A stretch of DNA of 64,000 bases, taken from Vogesella indigofera. Its GTDB lineage: Bacteria; Pseudomonadota; Gammaproteobacteria; Burkholderiales; Chromobacteriaceae. The position numbers were made by a program, and so were the translations under genes. The notes under the pieces are model-generated. The model made no database searches. It worked only from the letters and a program-made list of their open reading frames with translations, and was not told where the DNA came from. Shown here piece by piece: positions 37,971-45,539 of this stretch (its first letter is position 1; each line of letters begins with the position of its first letter). The stretch spans positions 62,001 to 126,000 of the forward strand of contig NZ_JAQQLA010000012.1 of the NCBI RefSeq assembly GCF_028548395.1. Direction: 5' to 3'.

Positions 37971-38711
37971 ATGGCAGTAGCAAATAAATGGCAGGCCTAT
38001 CAGCAGCACAGCCAGCGCGAAACCATCGACATCAACCAGCACGCACCGCTGGTCAAGAAACTGGCCAGCCTGATGATGGCGCGGCTGCCGGCCAGCGTCG
38101 ACATCAACGACCTGATCCAGGTTGGCACCATCGGCCTGATCGAGGCCGCGCGCCAGTTCGACAGCGCGCAGGGCGTGCTGTTCGAAACCTTCGCCAGCCA
38201 GCGCATCCGCGGTGCGATGCTGGACGAGCTGCGCCGCGAGGACTGGCTGCCGCGCCAGGCGCGACGCAATGTGCGCCAGATCGAAAGCGCCATCCACCAG
38301 CTGGAACAGCAGCTGGGACGCAGCCCGGCGGAAAGCGAGATCGCCGACAGCCTATCCATGCCGCTGAGCGACTACCAGGCGATGCTGGCCGAGTGCAAGG
38401 GGCTGACCCTGGTGCACTTCGAGGACTTCCACGATGACGAAGGCAATGGCAGCAAGCAGATCGACAACATCGTCGACGGCGACGCCGCCACCCCGCTGGA
38501 CAACCTCGCCGAAGACCACTTTCGCAGCGCGCTGATCGACGCCATCAAGCTGCTGCCGGAGCGCGACCAGCTGGTGATGAGCTTGTACTACGAGCAGGAC
38601 CTCAACCTGAAAGAAATCGGCGCCGTGCTGGGCGTCTCCGAATCCCGCGTCTCGCAGCTGCACAGCCAGGCCATCGCCCGCCTGCGCACGCGTCTGCGCG
38701 ACTGGACCTGA
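37971..38711 (+). CDS. fliA: Flagellar sigma factor FliA (sigma-28)
   Basis: FliA directs RNA polymerase to late flagellar and motility genes. The 246-residue protein has region 2 (LASLMMARLPASVDINDLIQ, GLIEAARQFDS, ETFASQRIRGAMLDELR), region 3 and region 4 with the helix-turn-helix NLKEIGAVLGVSESRVSQLH. The ATG at 37971 follows the flhG stop by two bases; longer in-frame upstream starts would run into flhG. Confidence 0.97.
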   Translation: MAVANKWQAYQQHSQRETIDINQHAPLVKKLASLMMARLPASVDINDLIQVGTIGLIEAARQFDSAQGVLFETFASQRIRGAMLDELRREDWLPRQARRNVRQIESAIHQLEQQLGRSPAESEIADSLSMPLSDYQAMLAECKGLTLVHFEDFHDDEGNGSKQIDNIVDGDAATPLDNLAEDHFRSALIDAIKLLPERDQLVMSLYYEQDLNLKEIGAVLGVSESRVSQLHSQAIARLRTRLRDWT

Positions 38712-38740
38712 ACCCGCCACGCGTACGGAAACCATAACCT

Positions 38741-39490
38741 GTGGATAAAATCAGCCTCATAGCCATCATCGGCGGCCTGACCGCCATTCTGGCCGGACAA
38801 GCACTGGAAGGCGGCCATATCGGCTCGCTGATCCAGGTCACCGCCTTCATGATCGTCATCGGCGGCACCTTCAGCGCGGTGATGCTGCAGTCGACGCCGA
38901 AGCAGTTCCTCACCGGCCTGCGCATGGCCGGCTGGGTGCTGCGCCCGCCGGTGCACGACCAGGAAAAGCTGATCCGCGACCTGGTCAGCTGGAGCCAGGC
39001 GGCACGCCGCGGCGGCCTGCTGTCGCTGGAAGGCTATATCAACAACCAGAAGGACCCGTTCGTGCGCAAGGGGCTGCAGATGCTGGTCGACGGCGCCGAG
39101 CCGCAGATCATCCGCGACGTGCTGGAAACCGAGATCGGCATCTTCGAGCACGCGCGCAAGCAGGCGGCCAAGATCTGGGAGTCCGCTGGCGGCTACGCGC
39201 CGACGATGGGCATTCTCGGCGCGGTGCTGGGCCTGATCCACGTAATGGAAAACCTGTCCGATCCGTCCAAGCTCGGCGGCGGCATCGCGGTGGCCTTCGT
39301 CGCCACCGTGTACGGTGTCGGCATCGCCAACCTGTTCCTGCTGCCGATCGCCAACAAGCTGAAAAACCTGATCAGCCTGGAGGTCAATCTCAAGGAGCTG
39401 ACGCTGGAAGGCCTGATCGCCATCGCCAATGGCGAGAACCCGCGCATCATCGAGGCCCGCCTGCGCAGCTTCCTCGGCCTCAACGACTGA
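38741..39490 (+). CDS. motC: MotA/MotC-type flagellar stator protein
   Basis: The 249-residue protein has four membrane helices (about 5-22, 33-52, 150-172, 182-203), the cytoplasmic charged loop, and YAPTMGILGAVLGLIHVM with the conserved proline of MotA-type stators. It resembles the MotC subgroup encoded near fliA in pseudomonads. The start is a GTG at 38741. Unlike the usual arrangement, no MotB/MotD partner and no che genes follow; a terminator does. Confidence 0.85.
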   Translation: MDKISLIAIIGGLTAILAGQALEGGHIGSLIQVTAFMIVIGGTFSAVMLQSTPKQFLTGLRMAGWVLRPPVHDQEKLIRDLVSWSQAARRGGLLSLEGYINNQKDPFVRKGLQMLVDGAEPQIIRDVLETEIGIFEHARKQAAKIWESAGGYAPTMGILGAVLGLIHVMENLSDPSKLGGGIAVAFVATVYGVGIANLFLLPIANKLKNLISLEVNLKELTLEGLIAIANGENPRIIEARLRSFLGLND

Positions 39491-39508
39491 GGCACCCCGC
39501 CCACGGCC

Positions 39509-39594
39509 TTGCGGCCAACCTTGTGCCGCATGGCAGACAAAAACCCCCGCCAGCGGCTGCCAGCGGGGGTTTTGCCTTGCAAGGTTGGCCGCAA
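39509..39594. repeat. Widely spaced inverted pair of the dispersed motif enclosing a terminator
   Basis: TTGCGGCCAACCTTG (39509-39523) and its exact reverse complement (39580-39594) flank the terminator hairpin at 39538-39574 between convergent motC and trpS. Confidence 0.85.
39538..39574. terminator. Bidirectional terminator between motC and trpS
   Basis: AAAACCCCCGC and GCGGGGGTTTT pair around a 12-base loop, with T-runs on both strands. It ends the flagellar operon rightward and the trpS operon leftward. Confidence 0.9.
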
Positions 39595-39618
39595 CAGCGG
39601 CCAGTCCGGGTATGGCGC

Positions 39619-40815
39619 TCAGTAGCCCAGGCCCATCGCCTCGCGCACTTCCTTCATCGTCTCGCGCGCCACCAGTTCCGCCTTGTGGCAGCCCTCGAAC
39701 ACGATCTCCTTGACCAGATTCGGGTTGGCCAGGTACTTCTCGGCGCGTTCGAACATCGGCTGCTGCTCGCGCACCACCGCCTCGATCACCGGCTGCTTGC
39801 ACTCCAGGCAGCCGATGCCGGCGCTGGTACAGCCGGCCTTCACCCACTGCTTGGTATCGTCGCCGCTGTACACCTCGTGCAGTTGCCACACCGGGCACTT
39901 GTCCGGATTGCCGGCGTCGGTGCGGCGCACGCGGGCCGGGTCGGTCGGCATCGCGCGGATCTTCTTGCTGACCTCTTCCGGCGTCTCGCGCATGGTGATG
40001 GTGTTCTTGTACGACTTGGACATCTTGTTGCCGTCCAGCCCCGGCATCTTCGACGCCGCGGTCAGCAGGGCCTCGCTCTCCGGCAGGATGATCTTGCCCT
40101 TGTTTTCCAGATAGCCCTGCAGCCGCTCGCGGTCGCTGTTGCCCAGGTTCTGGCTGGCGGCTAGCAGCTCGCGCGCCGCCAGCAGCGCCTCGCCGTCGCC
40201 GTCCTGCAGGTAGCGGGTACGCAGCTGCTCGAACTGCTTGCCGGCCTTGCCGATCTTCTTCACCGCCGCGCGCGCCAGCTCCTCGAAGTTCGGCTCGCGG
40301 CCGTACAGGTTATTGAAGCGGCGCGCCACTTCGCGCGTCAGCTCGATGTGCGGCACCTGGTCTTCGCCGACCGGCACCAGCCCGGCCTTGTACACCAGGA
40401 TGTCGGCGGCCTGCAGCAGCGGATAGCCGAGGAAGCCGTAGGTGGCCAGATCCTTGTGGTTCAGCTTGTCCATCTGGTCCTTGTAGGTCGGCACCCGTTC
40501 CAGCCAGCCCAGCGGCGTCACCATCGACAGCGCCAGGTGCAGCTCGGCGTGCTGCGGCACCTTGGACTGGATGAAGATGGTGGCCTGCTCCGGATCGACA
40601 CCCGAGGCCAGCCAGTCGATCACCATTTCCCAGATCGACTTCTCGATGATGGCGACTTCGTCGTAGTTGGTGGTCAGCGCGTGCCAGTCGGCGACCATGA
40701 AGTAGCAGTCGTGGCGGGTTTGCAGCTCGACCCAGTTCTTGATCACGCCGTGGTAGTGGCCCAGATGCAGGCTGCCCGTCGGGCGCATGCCGGAAAGAAT
40801 GCGGTTGGCAAACAT
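39619..40815 (-). CDS. trpS: Tryptophanyl-tRNA synthetase
   Basis: TrpS charges tRNA-Trp. This class I enzyme shows GSLHLGHYHG (HIGH motif) near residue 15 and NKMSKSY (KMSKS) near residue 265. At 398 residues it is longer than the about 330-residue E. coli form; the extra stretch around 170-245 (KKIGKAGKQFEQLRTRYL) is an insertion between the two motifs. It is the last gene of a leftward operon, 34 bases after the M50 peptidase gene. Confidence 0.96.
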   Translation of the reverse strand: MFANRILSGMRPTGSLHLGHYHGVIKNWVELQTRHDCYFMVADWHALTTNYDEVAIIEKSIWEMVIDWLASGVDPEQATIFIQSKVPQHAELHLALSMVTPLGWLERVPTYKDQMDKLNHKDLATYGFLGYPLLQAADILVYKAGLVPVGEDQVPHIELTREVARRFNNLYGREPNFEELARAAVKKIGKAGKQFEQLRTRYLQDGDGEALLAARELLAASQNLGNSDRERLQGYLENKGKIILPESEALLTAASKMPGLDGNKMSKSYKNTITMRETPEEVSKKIRAMPTDPARVRRTDAGNPDKCPVWQLHEVYSGDDTKQWVKAGCTSAGIGCLECKQPVIEAVVREQQPMFERAEKYLANPNLVKEIVFEGCHKAELVARETMKEVREAMGLGY

Positions 40816-40849
40816 GGTGTGTCGGGTTCCGTGAGTGACAGGTTAAGGC

Positions 40850-41488
40850 TCAGAGCAAAAAGCCGAGCAGCTCGTAAACCATGGTGGTAAAGGGACGCAG
40901 GATCGGGGACAGCAGGCCGGTAAACACCAGCGCCAGCAGGATCCACATGCCGTACGGCTCCAGACGCGAGAAGTTGTAGGCCAGCCGGCGCGGCAGCAGG
41001 CTCTCCACGATGCGGCCGCCGTCCAGCGGCAGGATGGGCATCAGGTTGAGCACCATCAGCACCACGTTGATGCCGATGCCGGCCTGGCTCATCAGCGCCA
41101 GCGGCCGGCTGTAGTCGTTGTCCATCACGATGGCCAGCTTGAGCAGCAGCACCCACAGGATCGCCATCAGCAGGTTGGCCGCAGGCCCGGCGGCGGCGAC
41201 CCAACGCATGCCGACACGCGGATTGCGCAGCGCGCCGAAATTGACCGGCACCGGCTTGGCCCAGCCGAACAGGAAACCCCCGATCACCAGCGACAGCAGC
41301 GGCAGCAGCACGGTGCCGACCGGGTCGATGTGTTTCAGCGGGTTGAGCGTCATGCGCCCCATCATGTAGGCGGTGGCGTCGCCAAAGCGCTTGGCGGCGT
41401 AGGCGTGGGCGGCTTCGTGCAGGGTGATCGCCAGCAGCACCGGCAGTGCGTAGATGGCGATCTTCTGGATCAGGTTCAGTTCTTCCAA
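40850..41488 (-). CDS. Site-2 protease family membrane metallopeptidase (M50)
   Basis: The 212-residue protein has about five membrane helices, the zinc site HEAAH near residue 24, and NLMPILPLDGGRI near residue 145, where the Asp is the third metal ligand. No PDZ or CBS domain is present, so this is the minimal S2P type, with unknown substrate. It lies between the YciO-like gene and trpS. A near-exact motif copy is at 41172-41183, encoding Ala-Ala-Asn-Leu. Confidence 0.88.
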   Translation of the reverse strand: MEELNLIQKIAIYALPVLLAITLHEAAHAYAAKRFGDATAYMMGRMTLNPLKHIDPVGTVLLPLLSLVIGGFLFGWAKPVPVNFGALRNPRVGMRWVAAAGPAANLLMAILWVLLLKLAIVMDNDYSRPLALMSQAGIGINVVLMVLNLMPILPLDGGRIVESLLPRRLAYNFSRLEPYGMWILLALVFTGLLSPILRPFTTMVYELLGFLL

Positions 41489-41506
41489 GAGGGTTTCCTT
41501 GTCGGG

Positions 41507-42127
41507 TTACAGGCCCAGCAGTGCCGGGTCGCCCTTGCCGCGGCGGATCAGCTCGATGCCGTCGGTCATGTCGATCACGGTGGTCGGCTCGGTACCGCAC
41601 CAGCCACCATCGATCACCAGATCGACCAGATGTTCCAGCCGCTCGCGGATTTCGTAGGGATCGGTCAGCGCCTCGGCGTCACCGGGCAGCAGCAGGGTAC
41701 AGGACAGGATAGGCTCGCCCAGTTCCGCCAGCAGCGCCAGCGTCACCGGATGGTCCGGCACGCGCAGGCCGATGGTGGCGCGCTTGGGGTGCAGCGTGCG
41801 CTTGGGCACCTCGCGGCTGGCCTGCAGGATGAAGGTGAAGCTGCCCGGCGTCGCCGCCTTCAGCTGGCGGAACTGCGCATTGTCCACCCGCGCGTAGTTG
41901 GCCAGCGCCGACAGGTCGGCGCAGACCAGGGTCAGGTGGTGCTTGAGGTCGAGCTGGCGGATGGCCAGCAGCCGCTCCATCGCCTTCTTGTCGCCGAGGT
42001 GGCAGCCCAGCGCGTAACAGGAGTCGGTGGGATATACCACCACCCCGCCCTCGCGGATGATCTTGGCCGCCTCGCGGATCAGCCGCGCCTGCGGCGTTTC
42101 CGGGTGGATCATGAAAAATTGCGACAT
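41507..42127 (-). CDS. yciO: YciO/Sua5-family threonylcarbamoyl-AMP synthase-like protein
   Basis: The 206-residue protein has the Sua5/YrdC fold: GGVVVYPTDSCYALGC near residue 27, LTLVCADLSALANYA, TPGSFTFIL and RVPDHPVTLALL. The KxR/SxN set looks closer to YciO than to the essential TsaC, so a role in t6A synthesis is possible but not certain. It lies between rnm and the M50 gene, 3 bases after rnm. Confidence 0.85.
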   Translation of the reverse strand: MSQFFMIHPETPQARLIREAAKIIREGGVVVYPTDSCYALGCHLGDKKAMERLLAIRQLDLKHHLTLVCADLSALANYARVDNAQFRQLKAATPGSFTFILQASREVPKRTLHPKRATIGLRVPDHPVTLALLAELGEPILSCTLLLPGDAEALTDPYEIRERLEHLVDLVIDGGWCGTEPTTVIDMTDGIELIRRGKGDPALLGL

Positions 42128-42130
42128 CGG

Positions 42131-43003
42131 CTACTCCTCAACGTTGGCCGCAGCGCGGTGGATGCGTGGCGCCAGCGCCTGCCAGATCGGCTGGCAGATC
42201 GGCGGCAGGTCAGTGGTGCTGCCGACATCACGGCCGCCCTCGCCGGGGGCGTGGAAATCGCTGCCGGCACTGGCGTACAGGCCGTGCTTCTGCGCCACCA
42301 GCGCGAAGCGCAGCATGTCGTCCAGGCTGTGGCTGCCGCTGACCACTTCCAGCGCCTCGCCGCCGGCGGCCTTGAAATCGGTCACCAGCCGCTCGATCAG
42401 GGTGCGGCCCATGTCGTAGCGGCCGGGATGGGCGATCACCGCCATGCCGCCGGCGCCGCGGATCCAGCCGACCGCGTCTTCCAGCGTCGCCCACTCGTGC
42501 GCCACGTAACCGGGCTTGCCGGTGGTCAGGTATTTGCGGAACACGCTCTTGACATCCTTCACCTCGCCGCTTTGCACCAGGTAGCGGGCAAAGTGGGTGC
42601 GGCCGATCATCTCCGGATTGGCCGCCAGCCGCATCGCGCCGTCGAAGACGCCGGGAATGCCGATCTTGGCCAGCGATTCACCCATCTGCCGCGCGCGCTC
42701 GACGCGGCCGTCGCGGATAGACTGCAGGCCGGCGCGCAGCGCCGCGTTGTCCGGGTCGATGCCGAGGCCGAGGATGTGCACGGTGTGACGCTCGTTCCAC
42801 GTCACCGACACCTCGACACCGTCGAGGAAATCGACACCGGCGGCCAGCGCCGCGGCGCGTGCCTCGGCGAGGCCAGCGGTGCAGTCGTGGTCGGTCAGCG
42901 CCAGCAGGCTGGCCTCGCGTGCCGCGGCGCGCCGGATCACCTCTGCCGGCAGCAGGCCGCCGTCGGAGGCGGTGGAATGAAAGTGCAGGTCGATGCTCGC
43001 CAT
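42131..43003 (-). CDS. rnm: PHP-family 3',5'-nucleoside bisphosphate phosphatase / RNase AM
   Basis: The 290-residue protein is a PHP phosphoesterase with metal ligands in DLHFHSTASDG (start), LALTDHDCTAG, GVEVSVTWNERHTVHILGLG, GRTHFARYL, VIAHPGRYD and SDFHAPGEG. It looks orthologous to the Chromobacterium violaceum enzyme shown to dephosphorylate 3',5'-nucleoside bisphosphates and to E. coli YciV (RNase AM). The ATG at 43003 begins the conserved domain; a longer in-frame extension would enter the upstream gene. An imperfect motif copy lies at its 3' end near 42134. Confidence 0.92.
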   Translation of the reverse strand: MASIDLHFHSTASDGGLLPAEVIRRAAAREASLLALTDHDCTAGLAEARAAALAAGVDFLDGVEVSVTWNERHTVHILGLGIDPDNAALRAGLQSIRDGRVERARQMGESLAKIGIPGVFDGAMRLAANPEMIGRTHFARYLVQSGEVKDVKSVFRKYLTTGKPGYVAHEWATLEDAVGWIRGAGGMAVIAHPGRYDMGRTLIERLVTDFKAAGGEALEVVSGSHSLDDMLRFALVAQKHGLYASAGSDFHAPGEGGRDVGSTTDLPPICQPIWQALAPRIHRAAANVEE

Positions 43004-43004
43004 G

Positions 43005-43199
43005 TCAGTTACCGGGCTTGGCCGCCTGGCGTGCCGCTTCGCGCGCCTGCCAGTCCGCCAGTTGGCGGCGGTAGAGCTGCACCGCCGCATTGTAGGTGTC
43101 CCACACGCAGGGATCGCAGCCGCTGCCGCAGCACATGTCGTCGCCCGGTGCTTCCGGTGCCTCCGGCATCGGGTCGAACACGTCGTCCATCACGCTCAC
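43005..43199 (-). CDS. Small oxidoreductase-like Cys-rich protein
   Basis: This 64-residue protein contains CCGSGCDPCVWDTY, the core of the Oxidored-like domain (PF09791), which is found in small proteins of unknown function. The four cysteines could bind metal. GTG 43199 overlaps the S4 gene stop (GTGA); ATG 43190 is an alternative start. It is coupled to rnm, with one base between stop and ATG. Confidence 0.8.
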   Translation of the reverse strand: MSVMDDVFDPMPEAPEAPGDDMCCGSGCDPCVWDTYNAAVQLYRRQLADWQAREAARQAAKPGN

Positions 43200-43411
43200 G
43201 CCGCGATCACCTTGATCTCGAAGCCGTCGCCGGATACCACCTGCCCGGCGCGGATCTTGTTGGTCTTGCGCAGCTCGACCTGGCCGTCGACCAGCACATT
43301 GCCCTCGGCAATGAACTGCTTGGCGATGCCGCCGGTCTCCATGATGCCGGTGGTCTTGAGCAAATCACACAACGCGATGTATTCACCGCGCAATTCAAAG
43401 ATTTCGTTCAT
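43196..43411 (-). CDS. S4-domain RNA-binding protein (YbcJ-like)
   Basis: The 71-residue product is almost entirely an S4 RNA-binding domain: YIALCDLLKTTGIMETGGIA, then EGNVLVDGQVELRKTNKIRA. Such small proteins (YbcJ, RlbA types) bind structured RNA or ribosomal particles. ATG 43411 is chosen because residues upstream do not fit the family. It heads the leftward operon S4 - Oxidored-like - rnm - yciO - M50 - trpS. Confidence 0.85.
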   Translation of the reverse strand: MNEIFELRGEYIALCDLLKTTGIMETGGIAKQFIAEGNVLVDGQVELRKTNKIRAGQVVSGDGFEIKVIAA

Positions 43412-43441
43412 GTTCTGCACACTGTCTTTTGACAGCCTTGT

Positions 43442-43594
43442 GAGTGGCCTGTGCATAAGCGGCACAAGCCATTGATCAAATTAGCCATTTTCACGTTGCC
43501 CATTTTTTGGGCAATCACGCCGGACTTTCCACACCACGACGGGACAGGGCTGTTGAGTGGCTGTGGACAAGCGTCACAAGCTCCTGATCAGACA
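43442..43594. repeat. Two direct repeats with DnaA-box-like sites (copies A and B)
   Basis: Copy A (43442-43480) and copy B (43555-43594) share GAGTGGC, TGTGNANAAGCG, CACAAGC and TGATCA in order. A contains TGTGCATAA, the reverse complement of the perfect DnaA box TTATGCACA (43450-43458). B contains TGTGGACAA (TTGTCCACA reversed, one mismatch). Between them lie a hairpin TTGCCCA/TGGGCAA near 43496-43514 and another box-like CTTTCCACA at 43525. No gene occupies 43412-43612. Confidence 0.6.
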
Positions 43595-43612
43595 GGGAAA
43601 AGTCGCGGCTGT

Positions 43613-44176
43613 TCAAAAATTGGGCAGCTGCGGCAGCCACTGCTGCAGCGCGCGCCACGCTGCGGCCAACCTTGCCTGCCGCGTCCCGGCCAGCAGCAGC
43701 GGCGTGACGCCGGCGTCGACCAGCGCCTGTTGATACAGGCCGAACAGCCAGTCGCGCTGCTGCGGATGGCTGCGCAACGGGTCCGCCTGCCACGGGATGT
43801 CGGGACAGGCCAGCAGCGTCAGCGCGTAGTCCTGCGGCCTGTCCAGCGCCAGCAGCGCCGGCTCGGCGGCGCCGAACGCCACCTCGGCCCAGATGCGGCA
43901 GGTCAGCACCGTGGTGTCGCACAGCAGCACTTGGGCACCCGCAGCCGCCGCGGCAGCTTCGGCCGCCAGCTGGCCACGAGCGATCGCCAGGATGTCGGCG
44001 GGGCTGACGTGGTAGGCGCGCGCGGCGTAATACTCGCGCGCGTACTCCGGCACCCACGCGGCGGCGATGCCCTGCGCCTGCAAGGCGGCGCACAGCTCGG
44101 CGGCCAGCGTGCTCTTGCCACAGCACTCCGGCCCGACAATGGCAAGCCGCAACGGCACGGGATAAGTCGGCAACAT
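43613..44176 (-). CDS. NadR-type ATPase/nicotinamide riboside kinase-like protein
   Basis: The 187-residue protein resembles the C-terminal kinase domain of NadR (AAA_28): Walker A GPECCGKSTLAAEL near residue 15, WVPEYAREYYAAR, and VLLCDTTVLTCRIWAEV. NadR proper also has a repressor and an NMN adenylyltransferase domain, both absent here. Phosphorylation of nicotinamide riboside is a reasonable guess, but no pnuC transporter is nearby. A motif copy lies at 43661-43674. The gene is flanked on both sides by the DnaA-box-like repeats. Confidence 0.75.
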   Translation of the reverse strand: MLPTYPVPLRLAIVGPECCGKSTLAAELCAALQAQGIAAAWVPEYAREYYAARAYHVSPADILAIARGQLAAEAAAAAAGAQVLLCDTTVLTCRIWAEVAFGAAEPALLALDRPQDYALTLLACPDIPWQADPLRSHPQQRDWLFGLYQQALVDAGVTPLLLAGTRQARLAAAWRALQQWLPQLPNF

Positions 44177-44240
44177 AAGCTGCCATTATACGCTGTGCAC
44201 CGGCCGCACGGAAAACGCCCACACGCTGCGGGGACAGCAG

Positions 44241-44411
44241 TGTGGGCGGCATGTGTACGCGCTGTGGAAAACTGTGCTAACTGACTGATGGCAAAGGGCA
44301 AGCCGCGCGCTGCACAAAAAACAGGCAACGGCGGCGTTTTACCCACGGCCGGACTGCATAGCGCTGTGGGCGGCCTGTGGACAAGCCGCACAAGCCCTTG
44401 ATGCGGCAGGC
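44241..44411. repeat. DnaA-box-like repeats, copies D (partial) and C
   Basis: Copy C (44368-44411) reads GGGCGGCCTGTGGACAAGC, then CGCACAAGCCCTTGATG, matching copies A and B upstream of the kinase gene. A partial copy D at 44241-44271 has TGTGGGCGGCATGTGTACGC followed by TGTGGAAAA (TTTTCCACA reversed). The repeats bracket the NadR-like gene. Confidence 0.55.
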
Positions 44412-44412
44412 A

Positions 44413-44447
44413 GAAAAAGCCGGCGCCTGTTTTTTAGGCAGCCGGCG
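44413..44447 (-). terminator. Terminator overlapping the end of ansA
   Basis: On the minus strand GCCGG-C/CCT pairs with AGG/CCGGC around AAAAAAC, then TTTTTC. The stem includes the last codons and stop codon of the asparaginase gene. Confidence 0.65.
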
Positions 44448-45432
44448 TCAGCTCGCCGCGGCAGTCTTCCGCCAGTTGCGCACGCACCTGCGCCGGACTC
44501 AGCGACTGCGACAGCAGCCACAGCAGCTTGGCCTGCGCCGCCTCCGGCGTCATGTCGCCACCGGCGACCGCGCCGGCCTGCGCCAGCGGCTGGCTGGCGG
44601 CATAGGCACCGACCGCCACCGCACCGCGCACGCACTGCGTCAGGTTCAGCACCACGCAGCCCCTGGCGCTGGCGGCCTGCACGCCGGCCAGCAATTCGGC
44701 ATCGGCCGGCGTGTTGCCGTTGCCGTAGCTGAGCAGGATCGCCGCGTCGGGCGTGTCCTGCGCCAGCCAGCGACCAAACGCCGCCGCCATCGCGCCGGGC
44801 AGCAGCATGCCGCAGCGGATGTCGGGGCTGGCCGGCAGCTGCGGCCGGAACGGGCCGCTGGCCTGGCGCCAGCTGGCGCGATGCCACTGCGGCTGGATGC
44901 CGAATTGCGCCAGCGGCGGTGCATTGGGGCTGTCGAAGCCGGCAAAGCTGGCGGCATCCAGCTTGCGCGCGCGCACGCCGCGCAGCAGCAGGCGGTTGAA
45001 GCTGATCGCCACCTCGTGCAGCTCGCTCTGGCAGGCGGCCTCGATGGCGTCGGCAAGATTGCCCCAGCCGTCGCTGCGCGGGTGCACCAGCGGCAGCTGC
45101 GAGCCGGTGACCACCACCGGCTTGGCCAGCCCCTGCAGGCAGAACGCCAGCACGCTGGCGGTATAGGCCATGGTGTCGGTGCCGTGGATCACCACGAATC
45201 CGTCGAAGGCGTCATGGTTGGCCGCGATGTCGGCCACCAGCCGCTGCCAGTCGGACAGCGTGATCGCCGACGAGTCCAGCAGCGGCGCGTATTCGCGCAC
45301 CTCCCAGCTCACCCCGTCGCGCGCCAGCCGCGCCAGCTGTTGCGGCAGGAAGCCGGGCACCGGCGCCAGCCCCTCTGGGGTGTGGTCCATGCCGATGGTG
45401 CCGCCGGTATAGAGAATGAGCAGTCGCTTCAT
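44434..45432 (-). CDS. ansA: L-asparaginase
   Basis: The 332-residue protein hydrolyses L-asparagine to aspartate and ammonia. It has both catalytic threonine motifs, LYTGGTIGM near the start and VVIHGTDTMAYTAS near residue 85. There is no signal peptide, so it is the cytoplasmic type I form. The ATG at 45432 has AGGAG eight bases upstream; an in-frame start at 45453 is less likely. The NSS transporter gene lies upstream on the same strand, but a terminator separates them. Confidence 0.93.
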   Translation of the reverse strand: MKRLLILYTGGTIGMDHTPEGLAPVPGFLPQQLARLARDGVSWEVREYAPLLDSSAITLSDWQRLVADIAANHDAFDGFVVIHGTDTMAYTASVLAFCLQGLAKPVVVTGSQLPLVHPRSDGWGNLADAIEAACQSELHEVAISFNRLLLRGVRARKLDAASFAGFDSPNAPPLAQFGIQPQWHRASWRQASGPFRPQLPASPDIRCGMLLPGAMAAAFGRWLAQDTPDAAILLSYGNGNTPADAELLAGVQAASARGCVVLNLTQCVRGAVAVGAYAASQPLAQAGAVAGGDMTPEAAQAKLLWLLSQSLSPAQVRAQLAEDCRGELTPAA

Positions 45433-45493
45433 CACAGGTACTCCTGACAACAATGACTAAATGATAGGCGTCGCCCGCGATGGCGGGCAGACG

Positions 45494-45530
45494 GAAAAAC
45501 GGCGTGGCTCCGAGCCGGAGGCCACGCCGC
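45494..45530 (-). terminator. Terminator after the NSS transporter gene
   Basis: On the minus strand CGGCGTGGC and GCCACGCCG pair around a 12-base loop, followed by TTTTTCC. Confidence 0.88.
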
Positions 45531-45539
45531 AGGTGACGG

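Noticed and set aside
43412..44411. This repeat cluster as the chromosomal oriC
   Set aside because: No dnaA, dnaN, gyrB, rpmH or parAB neighbours and no marked A/T-rich unwinding region; the DnaA-like boxes are mostly one-mismatch.
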